Assembly (NCBI RefSeq): GCF_001426265.1 | Contig: NZ_LMDG01000012.1 | Coordinates: 310,001-374,000 of the forward strand | Length of the DNA stretch: 64,000 nucleotides | Direction of reading: 5' to 3' | Source of the DNA: Rhizobium sp. Root1220 | GTDB lineage: Bacteria > Pseudomonadota > Alphaproteobacteria > Rhizobiales > Rhizobiaceae | Shown: positions 1 through 9,124 of the stretch, piece after piece | Layout: each line of letters begins with the position of its first letter | How positions within the stretch are numbered: position 1 is the stretch's first letter | Position numbers and translations under genes: made by a program | Notes under the pieces: model-generated | The model's input: only the letters and a program-made list of their open reading frames with translations | Databases searched by the model: none | What the model was told of the DNA's origin: nothing

Positions 1-2
1 TC

Positions 3-707
<705 letters not shown>

Positions 708-810
708 GAGAGCGATCACGAATGCGGCGCGGCTTTGAAATGGCCTACGACTTTTTCGCAAATTGATCCTGATTTGGGAGCCGTGGGCAGCTAAGGAGGA
801 GGAGCTGAAC

Positions 811-1389
811 ATGCCAAGTCACGTAGCGATACACCCTGCTCTCGACGGAGGGGTGAAGAAGGGCCAGGCTGGTTTCAACGGCGGCACGCTCGTGTGTGCG
901 TGCGCCGACCGTCCGGTAAAGGTAGCGATCAAAGGAAACGTCGCCCACAATCACGCTTGCGGCTGCAGCAAGTGCTGGAAGCCGAATGGCGCGGTCTTTT
1001 CCGTCGTCGCTGTCACCCCGCACGAGAACGTCACCGTGGTGGAGAACGGCGACAAACTGAAGGTTGTCGATCCGGAAGCGCTCATTCAGCGCCACGCCTG
1101 CACCAAATGCGGCGTACACATGTACGGGCCAGTCGAGCGCGATCATGCCTTCAAGGGCCTTGATTTCATCCATCCGGAACGCTTTCAGGAGGGCGGATGG
1201 GCGGAACCGACGTTCGCGGCGTTCGTCTCGTCGATCATCGAGTCCGGCACGCCACCGTCCGCCATGGCCGGCGTGCGCGGACGCCTCAACGAACTCGGCC
1301 TCACGCCTTACGATTGCCTTAACCCGACGCTTATGGACGTCATCGCCACATGGGTGGCGAAAAAGGCGGGCACGCTCAAGGAAGCCTAA
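811..1389 (+). CDS. gfa: glutathione-dependent formaldehyde-activating enzyme Gfa
   Basis: Gfa-family protein (192 aa), described as speeding the condensation of formaldehyde with glutathione to S-hydroxymethylglutathione, the substrate of the dehydrogenase just upstream. The zinc-binding cysteines of the CENP-V/GFA fold are present: C29 and C31, then C50, C52 and C55 (ACGCSKCW), then C97 and C100 (ACTKCG). I chose the ATG at 811 because a strong AAGGAGGAGG ribosome-binding site sits in front of it; a TTG 16 codons upstream lacks one. It lies 103 bases after the dehydrogenase and on the same strand, so the two are probably co-transcribed. Some studies question a true enzymatic role for Gfa and favour glutathione binding. 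Confidence 0.93.
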   Translation: MPSHVAIHPALDGGVKKGQAGFNGGTLVCACADRPVKVAIKGNVAHNHACGCSKCWKPNGAVFSVVAVTPHENVTVVENGDKLKVVDPEALIQRHACTKCGVHMYGPVERDHAFKGLDFIHPERFQEGGWAEPTFAAFVSSIIESGTPPSAMAGVRGRLNELGLTPYDCLNPTLMDVIATWVAKKAGTLKEA

Positions 1390-1490
1390 GGCTTGAACAG
1401 GCAGCCCCGATCAGACTATGAACGCGTTTCAAACGATCGCTACGCGTCTGCCAAGTCGCGTAGCCTTTCCGCCAGAACAGATTGAAATTC

Positions 1491-1958
1491 ATGATCTATG
1501 TCGATGCAGACGCCTGCCCCGTCAAGCCGGAAATCCTCAAGGTTGCCGAGCGCCATGGCATTGAAGTGACCTTCGTTGCCAATTCCGGCCTGCGCCCTTC
1601 GCGCGATCCGATGGTGCACAACGTCATTGTCTCCAGCGGCTTCGACGCCGCCGACAACTGGATCGCGGAGCACTCGGGTAAGGGCGACGTGGTCGTCACC
1701 GCGGATGTGCCACTGGCGGTCCGCTGCGTGGCGACCGGTGCGTTGGTCAGCGGCCCCACAGGTCGCGTCTTCGACGACGCCAATATCGGCATGGCCAGCG
1801 CCATGCGCGATCTCGGCGCGCATCTCAGGGAAACAGGCGAAAGCAAGGGCTATAACGCAGCTTTCAGTCCCAAGGATCGGTCACGGTTCCTCGAAACGTT
1901 CGATCGCCTCTGCCGCCGCGCCAAGGCTGTTGCACCAAGCACGAAAGACCAAGGATGA
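1491..1958 (+). CDS. YaiI/YqxD family protein (DUF188)
   Basis: A 155-residue DUF188 protein. The N-terminus MIYVDADACPVK and the later DNWIAEHSGKGDVVVTADVPLA and GRVFDDANIG segments are the conserved blocks of the family, whose acidic residues resemble PIN-like nucleases; the biochemical function is unproven. I prefer the ATG at 1491 because the family usually begins directly with the VDADACP strand; a TTG nine bases upstream is possible. Its stop overlaps the fghA start as ATGA at 1955-1958, so translation of the two is probably coupled. That places it inside the formaldehyde operon, although nothing known ties DUF188 to this pathway. Confidence 0.9.
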   Translation: MIYVDADACPVKPEILKVAERHGIEVTFVANSGLRPSRDPMVHNVIVSSGFDAADNWIAEHSGKGDVVVTADVPLAVRCVATGALVSGPTGRVFDDANIGMASAMRDLGAHLRETGESKGYNAAFSPKDRSRFLETFDRLCRRAKAVAPSTKDQG

Positions 1959-2788
1959 ACATCATTTCCCAGACGACCGCCTTCGGCGGCATGCAGGGCG
2001 TTTTCACGCATGAATCCGAGACCTGCAAATGCGAGATGACCTTCGCGGTCTTCGTTCCGCCGCAAGCCATCAAGGAGCCCTGCCCTGTTGTGTGGTATCT
2101 CTCCGGTCTGACCTGCACACATGCCAACGTCATGGAGAAGGGCGAGTACCGGCGACTGGCCGCCGAACTCGGCCTGATCATCGTCTGCCCTGATACCAGC
2201 CCGCGGGGCAACGACGTTCCCGACGAACTGACCAACTGGCAGATGGGTAAGGGTGCTGGCTTCTACCTCGATGCAACAGAGGAGCCCTGGTCCGAGAACT
2301 ACCGGATGTACAGCTACATCACCGAAGAGCTTCCGAAATACATCAACCAGCAGTTTCGCATGGATATGAGCCGTCAAGGTATCTTCGGCCATTCCATGGG
2401 CGGCCACGGTGCCATGACCATCGCGCTCAAAAACCCGGATCGCTTCCGGAGTTGCTCCGCCTTTGCCCCGATCGTCGAGCCCTCGACGGCCGATTGGTCA
2501 GCGCCGGCTTTGAAAAAATACCTCGGCGCCGATCGTTCCGCTTGGCGAAGCTATGATGCTTGTGCCTTGGTGAGTGACGGCGCTCGCTTCCCCGAATTTC
2601 TGATCGACCAAGGCAAGGCCGATGGGTTTCTGGAGAGTGGCTTGCGCCCGTGGCTTTTCGAGGAAGCCATCAAGGATACCGGGATCAAACTGACGCTTCG
2701 CACGCACGAACGCTACGACCACTCTTACTATTTCATTTCGACATTCATGGACGACCACCTGAGATGGCATGCTGCCAGGCTTGCCTGA
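1955..2788 (+). CDS. fghA: S-formylglutathione hydrolase
   Basis: Esterase D family enzyme (277 aa) that hydrolyses S-formylglutathione to formate and glutathione, the last step of glutathione-dependent formaldehyde oxidation. The nucleophile elbow GHSMGGHG places the catalytic serine at residue 147; the catalytic histidine is expected in the C-terminal RYDHSYYF segment. The LSGLTCTHANVMEKG oxyanion-hole region and SPRGNDVPDE are characteristic of the family. Length is normal. The start is coupled to the preceding DUF188 gene by an ATGA overlap. A hairpin at 2834-2859 follows the stop and probably ends the operon. Confidence 0.96.
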   Translation: MNIISQTTAFGGMQGVFTHESETCKCEMTFAVFVPPQAIKEPCPVVWYLSGLTCTHANVMEKGEYRRLAAELGLIIVCPDTSPRGNDVPDELTNWQMGKGAGFYLDATEEPWSENYRMYSYITEELPKYINQQFRMDMSRQGIFGHSMGGHGAMTIALKNPDRFRSCSAFAPIVEPSTADWSAPALKKYLGADRSAWRSYDACALVSDGARFPEFLIDQGKADGFLESGLRPWLFEEAIKDTGIKLTLRTHERYDHSYYFISTFMDDHLRWHAARLA

Positions 2789-2833
2789 AGCCGAGCAAAA
2801 CCGCGACACGCTGACGCCCGAACGCAAGTTGGT

Positions 2834-2859
2834 GCTGTGGCCGCATGATTGGCCACAGC
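2834..2859 (+). terminator. candidate terminator after fghA
   Basis: Perfect nine-base arms GCTGTGGCC and GGCCACAGC with an eight-base loop, followed by CTTTGTCATTCTT. It lies between the convergent fghA and doxX genes. The T-run is weak, so termination may be partial. Confidence 0.6.
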
Positions 2860-2870
2860 CTTTGTCATTC

Positions 2871-3263
2871 TTACGCCGTCTTGCGTTGATCGATCGAAAG
2901 TGCGCCGGCTCCGGCCACGAAGATGAACAGGAAGATGAAGCAGAACAGGACCGCACCATCACCGCCGTTCAGCGCCGGAAAGAAGCTCTTCGGCGAATGA
3001 GCCATAAAGTAGGCGAAAGCCATCTGTCCAGACAGGATGAATGCGACCGGCCGCGTGAACAGCCCGATCAGAATGAGAAGGCCACCGATAACCTCAAGCA
3101 GCGCCGCAGCGAGCATCAACGGTGGTAGTGAGCCTTCCATCTGCGCGGCCGGGAAAGCAAAAAGCTTCATGGTTCCATGCTCGATGAACAACAGGGCTGT
3201 GATGATGCGTAGAGCGGCAAGCGCATAGGGTTGATAGGCGCTCAATCGTTCCAAACTCGACAT
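2871..3263 (-). CDS. DoxX family membrane protein
   Basis: A 130-residue inner-membrane protein of the DoxX/SURF4-like family, with about four hydrophobic segments (residues about 12-30, 46-66, 70-88 and 105-124). The conserved GLLILIGLFTRPVAFIL segment and the N-terminal LRIITALLFIEHGTMKLF are typical. Relatives have been linked to thiol and oxidative stress or quinone-associated redox complexes, but the specific role of this copy is unknown. The ATG at 3263 is preceded by GGAGAG; a longer frame upstream adds 26 residues that do not look like the family. It stands 126 bases downstream of the carboxyltransferase gene on the same strand and may be read from its own promoter. Confidence 0.88.
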   Translation of the reverse strand: MSSLERLSAYQPYALAALRIITALLFIEHGTMKLFAFPAAQMEGSLPPLMLAAALLEVIGGLLILIGLFTRPVAFILSGQMAFAYFMAHSPKSFFPALNGGDGAVLFCFIFLFIFVAGAGALSIDQRKTA

Positions 3264-3389
3264 AAAAACTCTCCTTTTGAGTAAAGACAGCCGAGCGTTA
3301 GCTGCTTCGCCAAGAGGAATGAAGACACGGATCGCTGACAAACGATCACTTCCTGTTGAATTTGCTTCGCTTTCCCCATCTTTGTCGAA

Positions 3390-4922
3390 CTATAATGGAA
3401 TGTTGTCATGTTTCTTCCAGGGATTGGCCAGATTCTTGTTGCGCAGCATCTTCAGGCCCCGCGCAAGTCTTCTGCGGGTTGAGTGCGGCATGATTACCTC
3501 ATCGACGTATCCACGTTCGGCAGCGACGAAGGGAGACAGGAACCGGTCCTCGTACATCTTCGTGTGCGCCGCGATCTTCGAGGGATCGGCAATATCCTTG
3601 CGAAAGATGATCTCGACAGCGCCCTTGGCGCCCATCACGGCGATCTGCGCCGTCGGCCAGGCATAGTTCAGGTCACCGCGTAGATGCTTTGACGCCATGA
3701 CGTCGTAGGCTCCCCCGAACGCCTTGCGCGTAATGACCGTCAGTTTCGGTACCGTCGCCTCGGCATAGGCAAAGAGCAGCTTGGCCCCATGCTTGATGAG
3801 CCCGCCATACTCCTGCGCAGTCCCCGGAAGAAAGCCAGGCACGTCCACAAAAGTGACGATCGGAATGCTGAAGCAATCGCAAAAGCGGACGAAACGGGCC
3901 GCCTTGCGGGAGGCATCGCTATCCAACACACCCGCCAGAACCATCGGCTGATTGGCGACAAGACCGACCGTAGACCCCTCGATTCGCCCGAAGCCACAGA
4001 CGATGTTCTTTGCAAAGCTGGCCTGTATCTCGAAGAAATCCCCCTCGTCCACCGTCTTCAGGATCAGTTCCTTGATGTCGTAGGGCTTGTTGGCATTTGC
4101 CGGAACGAGGGTATCGAGGGAGGCATCCGTCTCTGTCACCGACTGGTAACACTCGATTTCCGGCACCGGCGAGGTATTCGATTGCGGCAGAAGGTCGATC
4201 AGCCGCCGGACCTGCAATAGCGCCTCGACATCGTTGTCATAGGCGCCGTCGGCGATCGACGACTTCGTCGTGTGTACCGATGCACCGCCGAGTTCTTCCG
4301 CTGTCACAGTCTCATTTGTCACCGTCTTCACCACATCGGGTCCCGTCACGAACATGTAGGACGTATCGCGAACCATAAAGATGAAGTCGGTCATCGCAGG
4401 CGAATAGACATCGCCACCGGCGCATGGACCCATGATGACAGAGATCTGAGGAATTACGCCCGAGGCGAGCACGTTGCGCTGGAATACCTCCGCATAGCCT
4501 CCGAGTGCCGCGACCCCTTCCTGGATCCGCGCGCCGCCGGCGTCATAGATGCCGACGATCGGCGCGCGGTTCTTCAGCGCCATGTCCTGAACCTTCATGA
4601 TTTTCTCGGCATGTGCTTCGGAAAGCGACCCGCCGAAAACCGTGAAGTCCTTGGCAAAGACAAAGACAGTCCGGCCGTTCACCGTTCCCCAGCCGGTCAC
4701 GACGCCGTCGCCGGCGACCCGGCTCGTGTCCATGCCGAAATCCGTCGATCGATGCTCGACGAACATGTCGAACTCCTCAAACGAGTCCTCGTCGAGGAAC
4801 AGGTCGATGCGTTCGCGGGCGGTCAGCTTGCCGCGCTTGTGCTGGGCATCGATCCGCGCCTGCCCGCCGCCGAGCCTTGCAACACTCCTGCGACGCTCGA
4901 GTTCTTCCAGAATTTCCTTCAT
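3390..4922 (-). CDS. pccB: acyl-CoA carboxylase carboxyltransferase (propionyl-CoA carboxylase beta-type) subunit
   Basis: Biotin-dependent carboxyltransferase of 510 aa that moves carboxyl from carboxybiotin to propionyl-CoA (or a related acyl-CoA), giving methylmalonyl-CoA. Two crotonase-like halves are recognisable: an N-terminal acyl-CoA half with [15 protein letters not shown] and [11 protein letters not shown], and a C-terminal carboxybiotin half with [15 protein letters not shown] and [14 protein letters not shown]. The length matches PccB. GAGGAG stands in front of the ATG. The partner biotin carboxylase/carrier subunit (PccA) is not in the window on either side, which is unusual if the two are expected together. 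The exact acyl-CoA substrate cannot be set from sequence alone. Confidence 0.92.
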   Translation of the reverse strand: MKEILEELERRRSVARLGGGQARIDAQHKRGKLTARERIDLFLDEDSFEEFDMFVEHRSTDFGMDTSRVAGDGVVTGWGTVNGRTVFVFAKDFTVFGGSLSEAHAEKIMKVQDMALKNRAPIVGIYDAGGARIQEGVAALGGYAEVFQRNVLASGVIPQISVIMGPCAGGDVYSPAMTDFIFMVRDTSYMFVTGPDVVKTVTNETVTAEELGGASVHTTKSSIADGAYDNDVEALLQVRRLIDLLPQSNTSPVPEIECYQSVTETDASLDTLVPANANKPYDIKELILKTVDEGDFFEIQASFAKNIVCGFGRIEGSTVGLVANQPMVLAGVLDSDASRKAARFVRFCDCFSIPIVTFVDVPGFLPGTAQEYGGLIKHGAKLLFAYAEATVPKLTVITRKAFGGAYDVMASKHLRGDLNYAWPTAQIAVMGAKGAVEIIFRKDIADPSKIAAHTKMYEDRFLSPFVAAERGYVDEVIMPHSTRRRLARGLKMLRNKNLANPWKKHDNIPL

Positions 4923-4952
4923 GGTTACTCCTCGCCGCGTAGGCGCGGCCGG

Positions 4953-5426
4953 TTACGCGCGTCCTGCGCTCAGCGAGAAAACGGAACGAATGCGGGCGGC
5001 GATATCCTCGGCAAGGATCTCGTCGGCGGCGGCTGGACTGCTGGAAAAACTGTTCACTTCGAAGGAACTGACAGCAATCACCGATCCGTCCTCCACCGAC
5101 GCCGCGTCGACGGTGATCTTGGCGACGTTGCGGCTCTTGTCATAACCCTGCCCCTTGGCAATATAGCCGATGCGGATCGTCAGGACCACACGAGGGTAAA
5201 CGTCGGTACGGACCGTCGCGTTGATCGCGGCATTGACCCGGTCGCCAACGCCCGAGAGAATAGCTGCCGGTATACTGTTGCTGCTGAGCACGACGGCGCT
5301 GCGCACATCATAGATCGGCTTCGGCTCCTCTTTGCTGAAAAACCCCGCGCACGACGCTAGGGCTGCGCAGATGAGCACAATTCGAAAAACGCACGATTTG
5401 AGCCAATTCATTCCGAAAATCCGCAT
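4953..5426 (-). CDS. putative lipoprotein of unknown function
   Basis: A 157-residue predicted outer-membrane or periplasmic lipoprotein. The N-terminus has a positively charged start, a hydrophobic stretch (VFRIVLICAALA) and a lipobox LASC with the lipidated cysteine at residue 26. The rest is a small mixed alpha/beta domain without a family I recognise. An AGGGGG sequence lies just before the ATG at 5426; an internal ATG at 5411 would give a shorter but still functional signal. It sits 30 bases upstream of pccB on the same strand, so the two may share a message, though no functional link is apparent. Confidence 0.72.
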   Translation of the reverse strand: MRIFGMNWLKSCVFRIVLICAALASCAGFFSKEEPKPIYDVRSAVVLSSNSIPAAILSGVGDRVNAAINATVRTDVYPRVVLTIRIGYIAKGQGYDKSRNVAKITVDAASVEDGSVIAVSSFEVNSFSSSPAAADEILAEDIAARIRSVFSLSAGRA

Positions 5427-5481
5427 CCGCCCCCTAGAGAGTCGGAGTTTTTCGCGATTACGGCGATGAAGGCAAGACGCT

Positions 5482-6267
5482 TCAGCCCTTTAGGGCCAAA
5501 AAAACATCCGCGGCCGCTTTGAAGTCGTCAAACCGATGCGCCCGTCTCTGCTCGGCCTCGTCGTCGGTTCCCCAATGCTCGATCGTCCAATCTTCGTCGA
5601 GATGCGCAAGCGCCCAAACCTTCTTCATTGGCAGGAAGTCCTCCGCGAATGCGAGCGCGAGCAGTGCCGAGCCTGTCAGTGTCGTGATGGTGTGGAGGGC
5701 AGCAAGCGCTGTCGCTCCGTCGTGCTTGCGCAAAGCCGCGGAAAACGCGGCAACAGCTTCCAGTGGTTGGTCGCGATGCATGACGCCCTCGACCAGGATG
5801 AACCGTGCCCCAAGCTCGTTTGCCGCCCACTCCAGCACGGGATCCCAAAGGTCGATCTGTCGCTGTACTAGCGCTCCCGGTCCGTCGGCGCGATAGCAAA
5901 GGAGATCGCTCGCCGAGAAGCGTAGGATGTCTTCGAAGACAGCTTGCCTGTCCGTCGCGACGCCGTCGAGAGCCGTGTTGACCAGTCGTGTGATGGGCAT
6001 CGTGGAAGGGTCGATAAGAGTTGTTTGCGCTTCCCATTCTCGGGCCACCAACTCGGCCAACGGCTTCGTAGCGACTGTCAGGTGTCGACGGGCCGGCGTG
6101 CGCACCGCCTTTCCGTCCAGTTCGATCGAGAAGCCCTCATCGAGTTCACCAATTGATACGGACTTGTAGAAGCGCTTCGGCAGCGGCTTCTTCATCTGGA
6201 TTTGCGCCCGTCGGACCGGGTCGGGATGGCTGAGCCCTTCTGAAAGGTCGTTCAACAGATCGCGCAT
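5482..6267 (-). CDS. ATP12 family F1-ATPase assembly chaperone
   Basis: Alphaproteobacterial homologue (261 aa) of mitochondrial Atp12, the chaperone that binds the F1 alpha subunit during ATP synthase assembly. Typical features are KPLPKRFYKSVSI, the LDGKAVRTPARRHL strand pair, EWEAQ, the DLLCYRADGP motif and the C-terminal LAHLDEDWTIEHWGTDDEAEQRR. Length is as expected. It is the last gene of an rluC-type/HAD/ATP12 string, with only nine bases between the HAD stop and this ATG. The same gene order is, from memory, common in Rhizobiales. Function is inferred from family membership only. Confidence 0.92.
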   Translation of the reverse strand: MRDLLNDLSEGLSHPDPVRRAQIQMKKPLPKRFYKSVSIGELDEGFSIELDGKAVRTPARRHLTVATKPLAELVAREWEAQTTLIDPSTMPITRLVNTALDGVATDRQAVFEDILRFSASDLLCYRADGPGALVQRQIDLWDPVLEWAANELGARFILVEGVMHRDQPLEAVAAFSAALRKHDGATALAALHTITTLTGSALLALAFAEDFLPMKKVWALAHLDEDWTIEHWGTDDEAEQRRAHRFDDFKAAADVFLALKG

Positions 6268-6276
6268 GACGTTACC

Positions 6277-6930
6277 TCAGGAAAAATGCCGCAAGATGTC
6301 AGTTGGATGATAGGCTATGTCGTCGGCGCCCGCAGCAAGAAGATCGTTGATGCTAGCGTAACCCCATGAAACGCCCACGGCCGTCGCACCGGCCGCCTTC
6401 GCCATCTGCATGTCGTATATGGCATCACCGATGACGATGGTATCGGCCGGATTCATCTTGGTCTCGCTGCAGCACTCCGTCACCATCGCCGGGTGCGGCT
6501 TCGATGGACAATCGTCGGCCGTGCGCGAAACGATGAAATGCGGCGCAAGACCGTGCGCTTCCAGGATATGGACGAGGCCGCGCCGGGATTTCCCGGTGAC
6601 CGCTCCAATCAGAATCTCGTCTTGGCTTGCTAGCGCCTCGATCAACGGCTCGATGCCCGGAAACAAAGGCACGTCAACGCCGACCTCTTCGCGCACACCA
6701 GGATAAATCGCCTTGTAATGTGCAGTCATCGCCACCGCCTCGTCATCGACATGCGGCTTGCCCTGCATGCGGGCAATGGCGATATCGAGCGTCAGGCCGA
6801 TGATCGACTTGGTCTGCGACAGCTCAGGCCGGGCATGGCCGAAATCCACGAACGTCCGCGCCATCACCGCATGAATCAAGGCTGCGCTATCGACCAGCGT
6901 GCCGTCGCAATCGAACAGCGCCAGTTTCAT
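6277..6930 (-). CDS. HAD-superfamily hydrolase (phosphatase-like)
   Basis: A 217-residue HAD subfamily IA hydrolase. Motif I is FDCDGTLVD with the nucleophile D7 and the acid/base D9; motif II is GAVTGKS, motif III KPHP and motif IV VIGDAIYDMQMA. An alpha-helical cap lies between residues about 16 and 90. Close relatives are annotated as phosphoglycolate phosphatase-like, but the substrate cannot be read from the sequence. The ATG at 6930 overlaps the stop of the pseudouridine synthase gene as ATGA, so translation is coupled; the longer open frame upstream is only the shadow of that gene. Confidence 0.9.
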   Translation of the reverse strand: MKLALFDCDGTLVDSAALIHAVMARTFVDFGHARPELSQTKSIIGLTLDIAIARMQGKPHVDDEAVAMTAHYKAIYPGVREEVGVDVPLFPGIEPLIEALASQDEILIGAVTGKSRRGLVHILEAHGLAPHFIVSRTADDCPSKPHPAMVTECCSETKMNPADTIVIGDAIYDMQMAKAAGATAVGVSWGYASINDLLAAGADDIAYHPTDILRHFS

Positions 6931-7922
6931 TCGTAGTCTTCCCGGTCGGCGGTGGCCAGATCGAGGCCGAGCAGGTTCCAGGTCTGTACCATATGCGGCG
7001 GCAAAGGTGCGGTGACGCGCAGGCGCCCGCCATTCGGATGCGGGACATCGATCTTGCGCGCATGCAGATGCAGCCGCTTCTGAATGCCGCCGGGGAAATC
7101 CCAATTGTGGTCGTCATCGAAATATTTGGGGTCGCCGATGATCGGATGGCCCATATGCAGCGCATGGACGCGCAGCTGGTGGGTACGGCCGGTATAGGGC
7201 TCCATCTCAAGCCAAGCGAGGTTCTGCGCCGCGGTCTCGCGCACCCGGTAATAGGATATAGCGTGATCGGCACCCTCTTCGCCGTGCCTTGCCACCCGCA
7301 TCCGGTCGCCGTCGGGGGTCTGCTCCTTGACCAGCCAGCTGGAGATCTTGTCCTCGTGCTTGCGCGGCACGCCCTTCACCAACGCCCAGTAGGTCTTCTT
7401 GGTGTCGCGCTCACGAAACGCCGCCGTCAGCTTCTGCGCCGCACCGCGGGTACGGGCGATCACGAGAACGCCGGAGGTGTCTCGGTCGAGGCGGTGCACC
7501 AGCCGCGGCTTTTCGCCCTTCGGGCTGGTCCACACCTCGAGCATCTTGTCGATGTTGCGGGTGACGCCGGAGCCGCCCTGCACGGCGAGGCCGGCCGGCT
7601 TGTTGAGCACAATCACCTTGTCGTCTTCATGCAGCACCATGCGCTGCAACAGCTCATAGTCGCCGCCATGTTTCAGGTCGTGGCTGGCGATCGGAGTGTT
7701 CTTCGACTTGGCATCGACATCGATTGGCGGCACGCGCACCACCTGTCCGGCTTGCACCCGCGCATCGGTCTTTACCCGGCCGCCATCGACGCGCACCTGA
7801 CCCGAACGCATAAGCTTCTGAAGCGGGCCAAAACCAAGGCCGGGGTAATGGATCTTGAACCAGCGATCGAGCCGCATGCCGGCCTCGTCCGGTTCCACCG
7901 TTATATGTTCAATCCCAGCCAT
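6927..7922 (-). CDS. RluA-family 23S rRNA pseudouridine synthase (RluC-type)
   Basis: A 331-residue pseudouridine synthase that isomerises uridines in RNA, most likely 23S rRNA. An S4 RNA-binding domain occupies about residues 15-70 (MRLDRWFK...GQVRVDGGRVK) and the catalytic domain follows, with HRLDRDTSG at 143-151 and catalytic Asp146. The C-terminal GRTHQLRVHALHMGHPIIGDPKY is diagnostic of the RluA family. The S4 domain argues for an RluC or RluD type rather than RluA. The start at 7922 has a GAGAG site; eleven further in-frame codons upstream are not family-like. It is the first gene of the string leading to the HAD and ATP12 genes. Confidence 0.93.
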   Translation of the reverse strand: MAGIEHITVEPDEAGMRLDRWFKIHYPGLGFGPLQKLMRSGQVRVDGGRVKTDARVQAGQVVRVPPIDVDAKSKNTPIASHDLKHGGDYELLQRMVLHEDDKVIVLNKPAGLAVQGGSGVTRNIDKMLEVWTSPKGEKPRLVHRLDRDTSGVLVIARTRGAAQKLTAAFRERDTKKTYWALVKGVPRKHEDKISSWLVKEQTPDGDRMRVARHGEEGADHAISYYRVRETAAQNLAWLEMEPYTGRTHQLRVHALHMGHPIIGDPKYFDDDHNWDFPGGIQKRLHLHARKIDVPHPNGGRLRVTAPLPPHMVQTWNLLGLDLATADREDYE

Positions 7923-7985
7923 TCTTACTCTCTCGGAAAATGTTGCGCGCGCCAAACGCGGCCTTTGCCGGTGGCATTAGAGCAT

Positions 7986-7997
7986 TTTTCCGGAAAA
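7986..7997. repeat. short palindrome between crcB and the pseudouridine synthase
   Basis: The 12-base palindrome TTTTCCGGAAAA lies in an AT-rich patch of the 89-base gap. On the minus strand it could be a weak terminator after crcB, or part of a dispersed rhizobial repeat. Neither reading is proven. Confidence 0.3.
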
Positions 7998-8011
7998 CGG
8001 AAACCGTAATC

Positions 8012-8389
8012 TCAAACCAGTGCACGCATGATCGAAAGACCCGCAAAGACCGCGGCCATCGAGAGCCCGACGCTGGCGATCATGTAAATGGCACCTTCAG
8101 CCGTCGCCCCCTGTTCGAAGAGCGATATGGAATCGAGCGAGAAGGTTGAGAAAGTTGTGAGCCCCCCGAGGAATCCTGTCATCAGCAACATCCGCAGTTC
8201 TGGCGACCCGTCGAATCTGCGCGCGATCATTTCGGAAAACACTCCGATCACAAAACAACCGACCACGTTCACCGTCAGCGTGCCCCATGGAAATGCCGGT
8301 CCGGCCAGGCGCAGCGCCCACTGGCCGACATAATACCTCAGGACGGAACCGATTGCGCCGCCGATGGCGACGAGGAGAGCTTGGGTCAT
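8012..8389 (-). CDS. crcB: fluoride efflux channel CrcB/Fluc
   Basis: A 125-residue inner-membrane protein with four transmembrane segments, forming dual-topology dimers that export fluoride. Family signatures are complete: GGAIGSVLRYYVG at the N-terminus, the TLTVNVVGCFVIG segment with its polar asparagine, and TGFLGGLTTFSTFS, which provides the pore phenylalanines and the central sodium site. There is no sign of a second crcB copy beside it, so a homodimer is expected. I looked upstream (8390-8490) for a fluoride riboswitch and saw none. Confidence 0.95.
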   Translation of the reverse strand: MTQALLVAIGGAIGSVLRYYVGQWALRLAGPAFPWGTLTVNVVGCFVIGVFSEMIARRFDGSPELRMLLMTGFLGGLTTFSTFSLDSISLFEQGATAEGAIYMIASVGLSMAAVFAGLSIMRALV

Positions 8390-8511
8390 TGCGCGGATTT
8401 ATATCAATTCATTGCCGAGTCCAATCATCCGGAGAGATAGGTTTCGCAGTCGGTTAAAATGCCACCGGTTTTCTTAGCCAAGCGCGAACCGGCTTGCGAT
8501 ACACTCTGGCG

Positions 8512-8781
8512 ATGACGGTTCTGGTAGGCACGATATCCGCGAGTACAGCGGCCGCAGCGTTCGAAACGCTTCGCATACCTCCGCGCGTGTCCGCCAGCAC
8601 TGCGGCGAAGGAAGCGCGCCGGGCAGCAGACCGAAAGACCAAGGTCGACAGCGGCACCGACATCGATGAGCCCGCCAGTATCATTCAATCGACCGAAGTC
8701 GCGCTCGACCTCATGACAATGGGGCAGAAGCAGCCGCAGGCAGGCCTGCAGCAGGCCCTGGAGCTCTACAGCGAGTCCTGA
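8512..8781 (+). CDS. hypothetical small protein
   Basis: Open frame of 89 residues with coding-like codon use. The N-terminus (VLVGTISASTAAAAF) is weakly hydrophobic with an Ala-rich stretch that could be a poor signal sequence; the remainder is charged and ends in QAGLQQALELYSES. I recognise no domain. An in-frame TTG at 8494 would add six residues, and no convincing ribosome-binding site supports either start. It stands alone between crcB and the glycine riboswitch. It could be a chance frame. Confidence 0.42.
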   Translation: MTVLVGTISASTAAAAFETLRIPPRVSASTAAKEARRAADRKTKVDSGTDIDEPASIIQSTEVALDLMTMGQKQPQAGLQQALELYSES

Positions 8782-8887
8782 TTGTGCTGCGCCGACCGCC
8801 AGCGCCGGCGCCGCGACAAAAATATGCTCGCCGGCGACATTCCCCCTTGCCAACACCCATCATCGCCAGATAATTGCGCTCGACCTT

Positions 8888-9050
8888 GTTGGGAGAAGCC
8901 GGTCCGTCGCGACCGGTGCCGAAGGAGCAACCGCCCCGGAAACTCTCAGGCCAAAGGACCAGCAAGGGGCAGACGGAACTCTGGAGAGATGCGTTCTTGA
9001 AACGCGGGCCGAAGGGATAACAATCTCAGGCAAAGGGACAGAGGGGGCTC
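8888..9050 (+). promoter_or_regulatory. tandem glycine riboswitch
   Basis: Two glycine aptamers in series upstream of gcvT. The first (about 8888-8965) has GGGAGA..., GCCGAAGGAGCAA and CCCCGGAAACTCTCAGGCCAAAGGACC spread over 8919-8960. After a short linker the second (about 8981-9045) repeats the pattern: CTGGAGAGA, GCCGAAGGGATAACAA and ATCTCAGGCAAAGGGACAGA. These blocks are the conserved core of the gcvT RNA motif. In this family glycine binding activates expression of the downstream cleavage system. No clear terminator hairpin separates the second aptamer from the gcvT start, which suggests control at translation initiation, but I cannot fold the leader reliably by eye. Confidence 0.93.
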
Positions 9051-9124
9051 GAACGACAAGGTGCAGCCGCGCCTGAACATTTGAGCCCGCGCATGGAATC
9101 CACGCGCAAACCCCGGAGGCGTCG

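Noticed and set aside
722..766. 14-codon frame between frmA and gfa
   Set aside because: An AGGAG lies about ten bases upstream, but the peptide has no features and the length is within chance.
4272..5360. 362-residue plus-strand frame opposite pccB and the lipoprotein gene
   Set aside because: It is antisense to two well-supported genes, has no recognisable domain and only follows from GC-rich codon structure.
8390..8490. Possible fluoride riboswitch upstream of crcB
   Set aside because: The conserved pseudoknot bases of the crcB motif are not recognisable on the minus strand.
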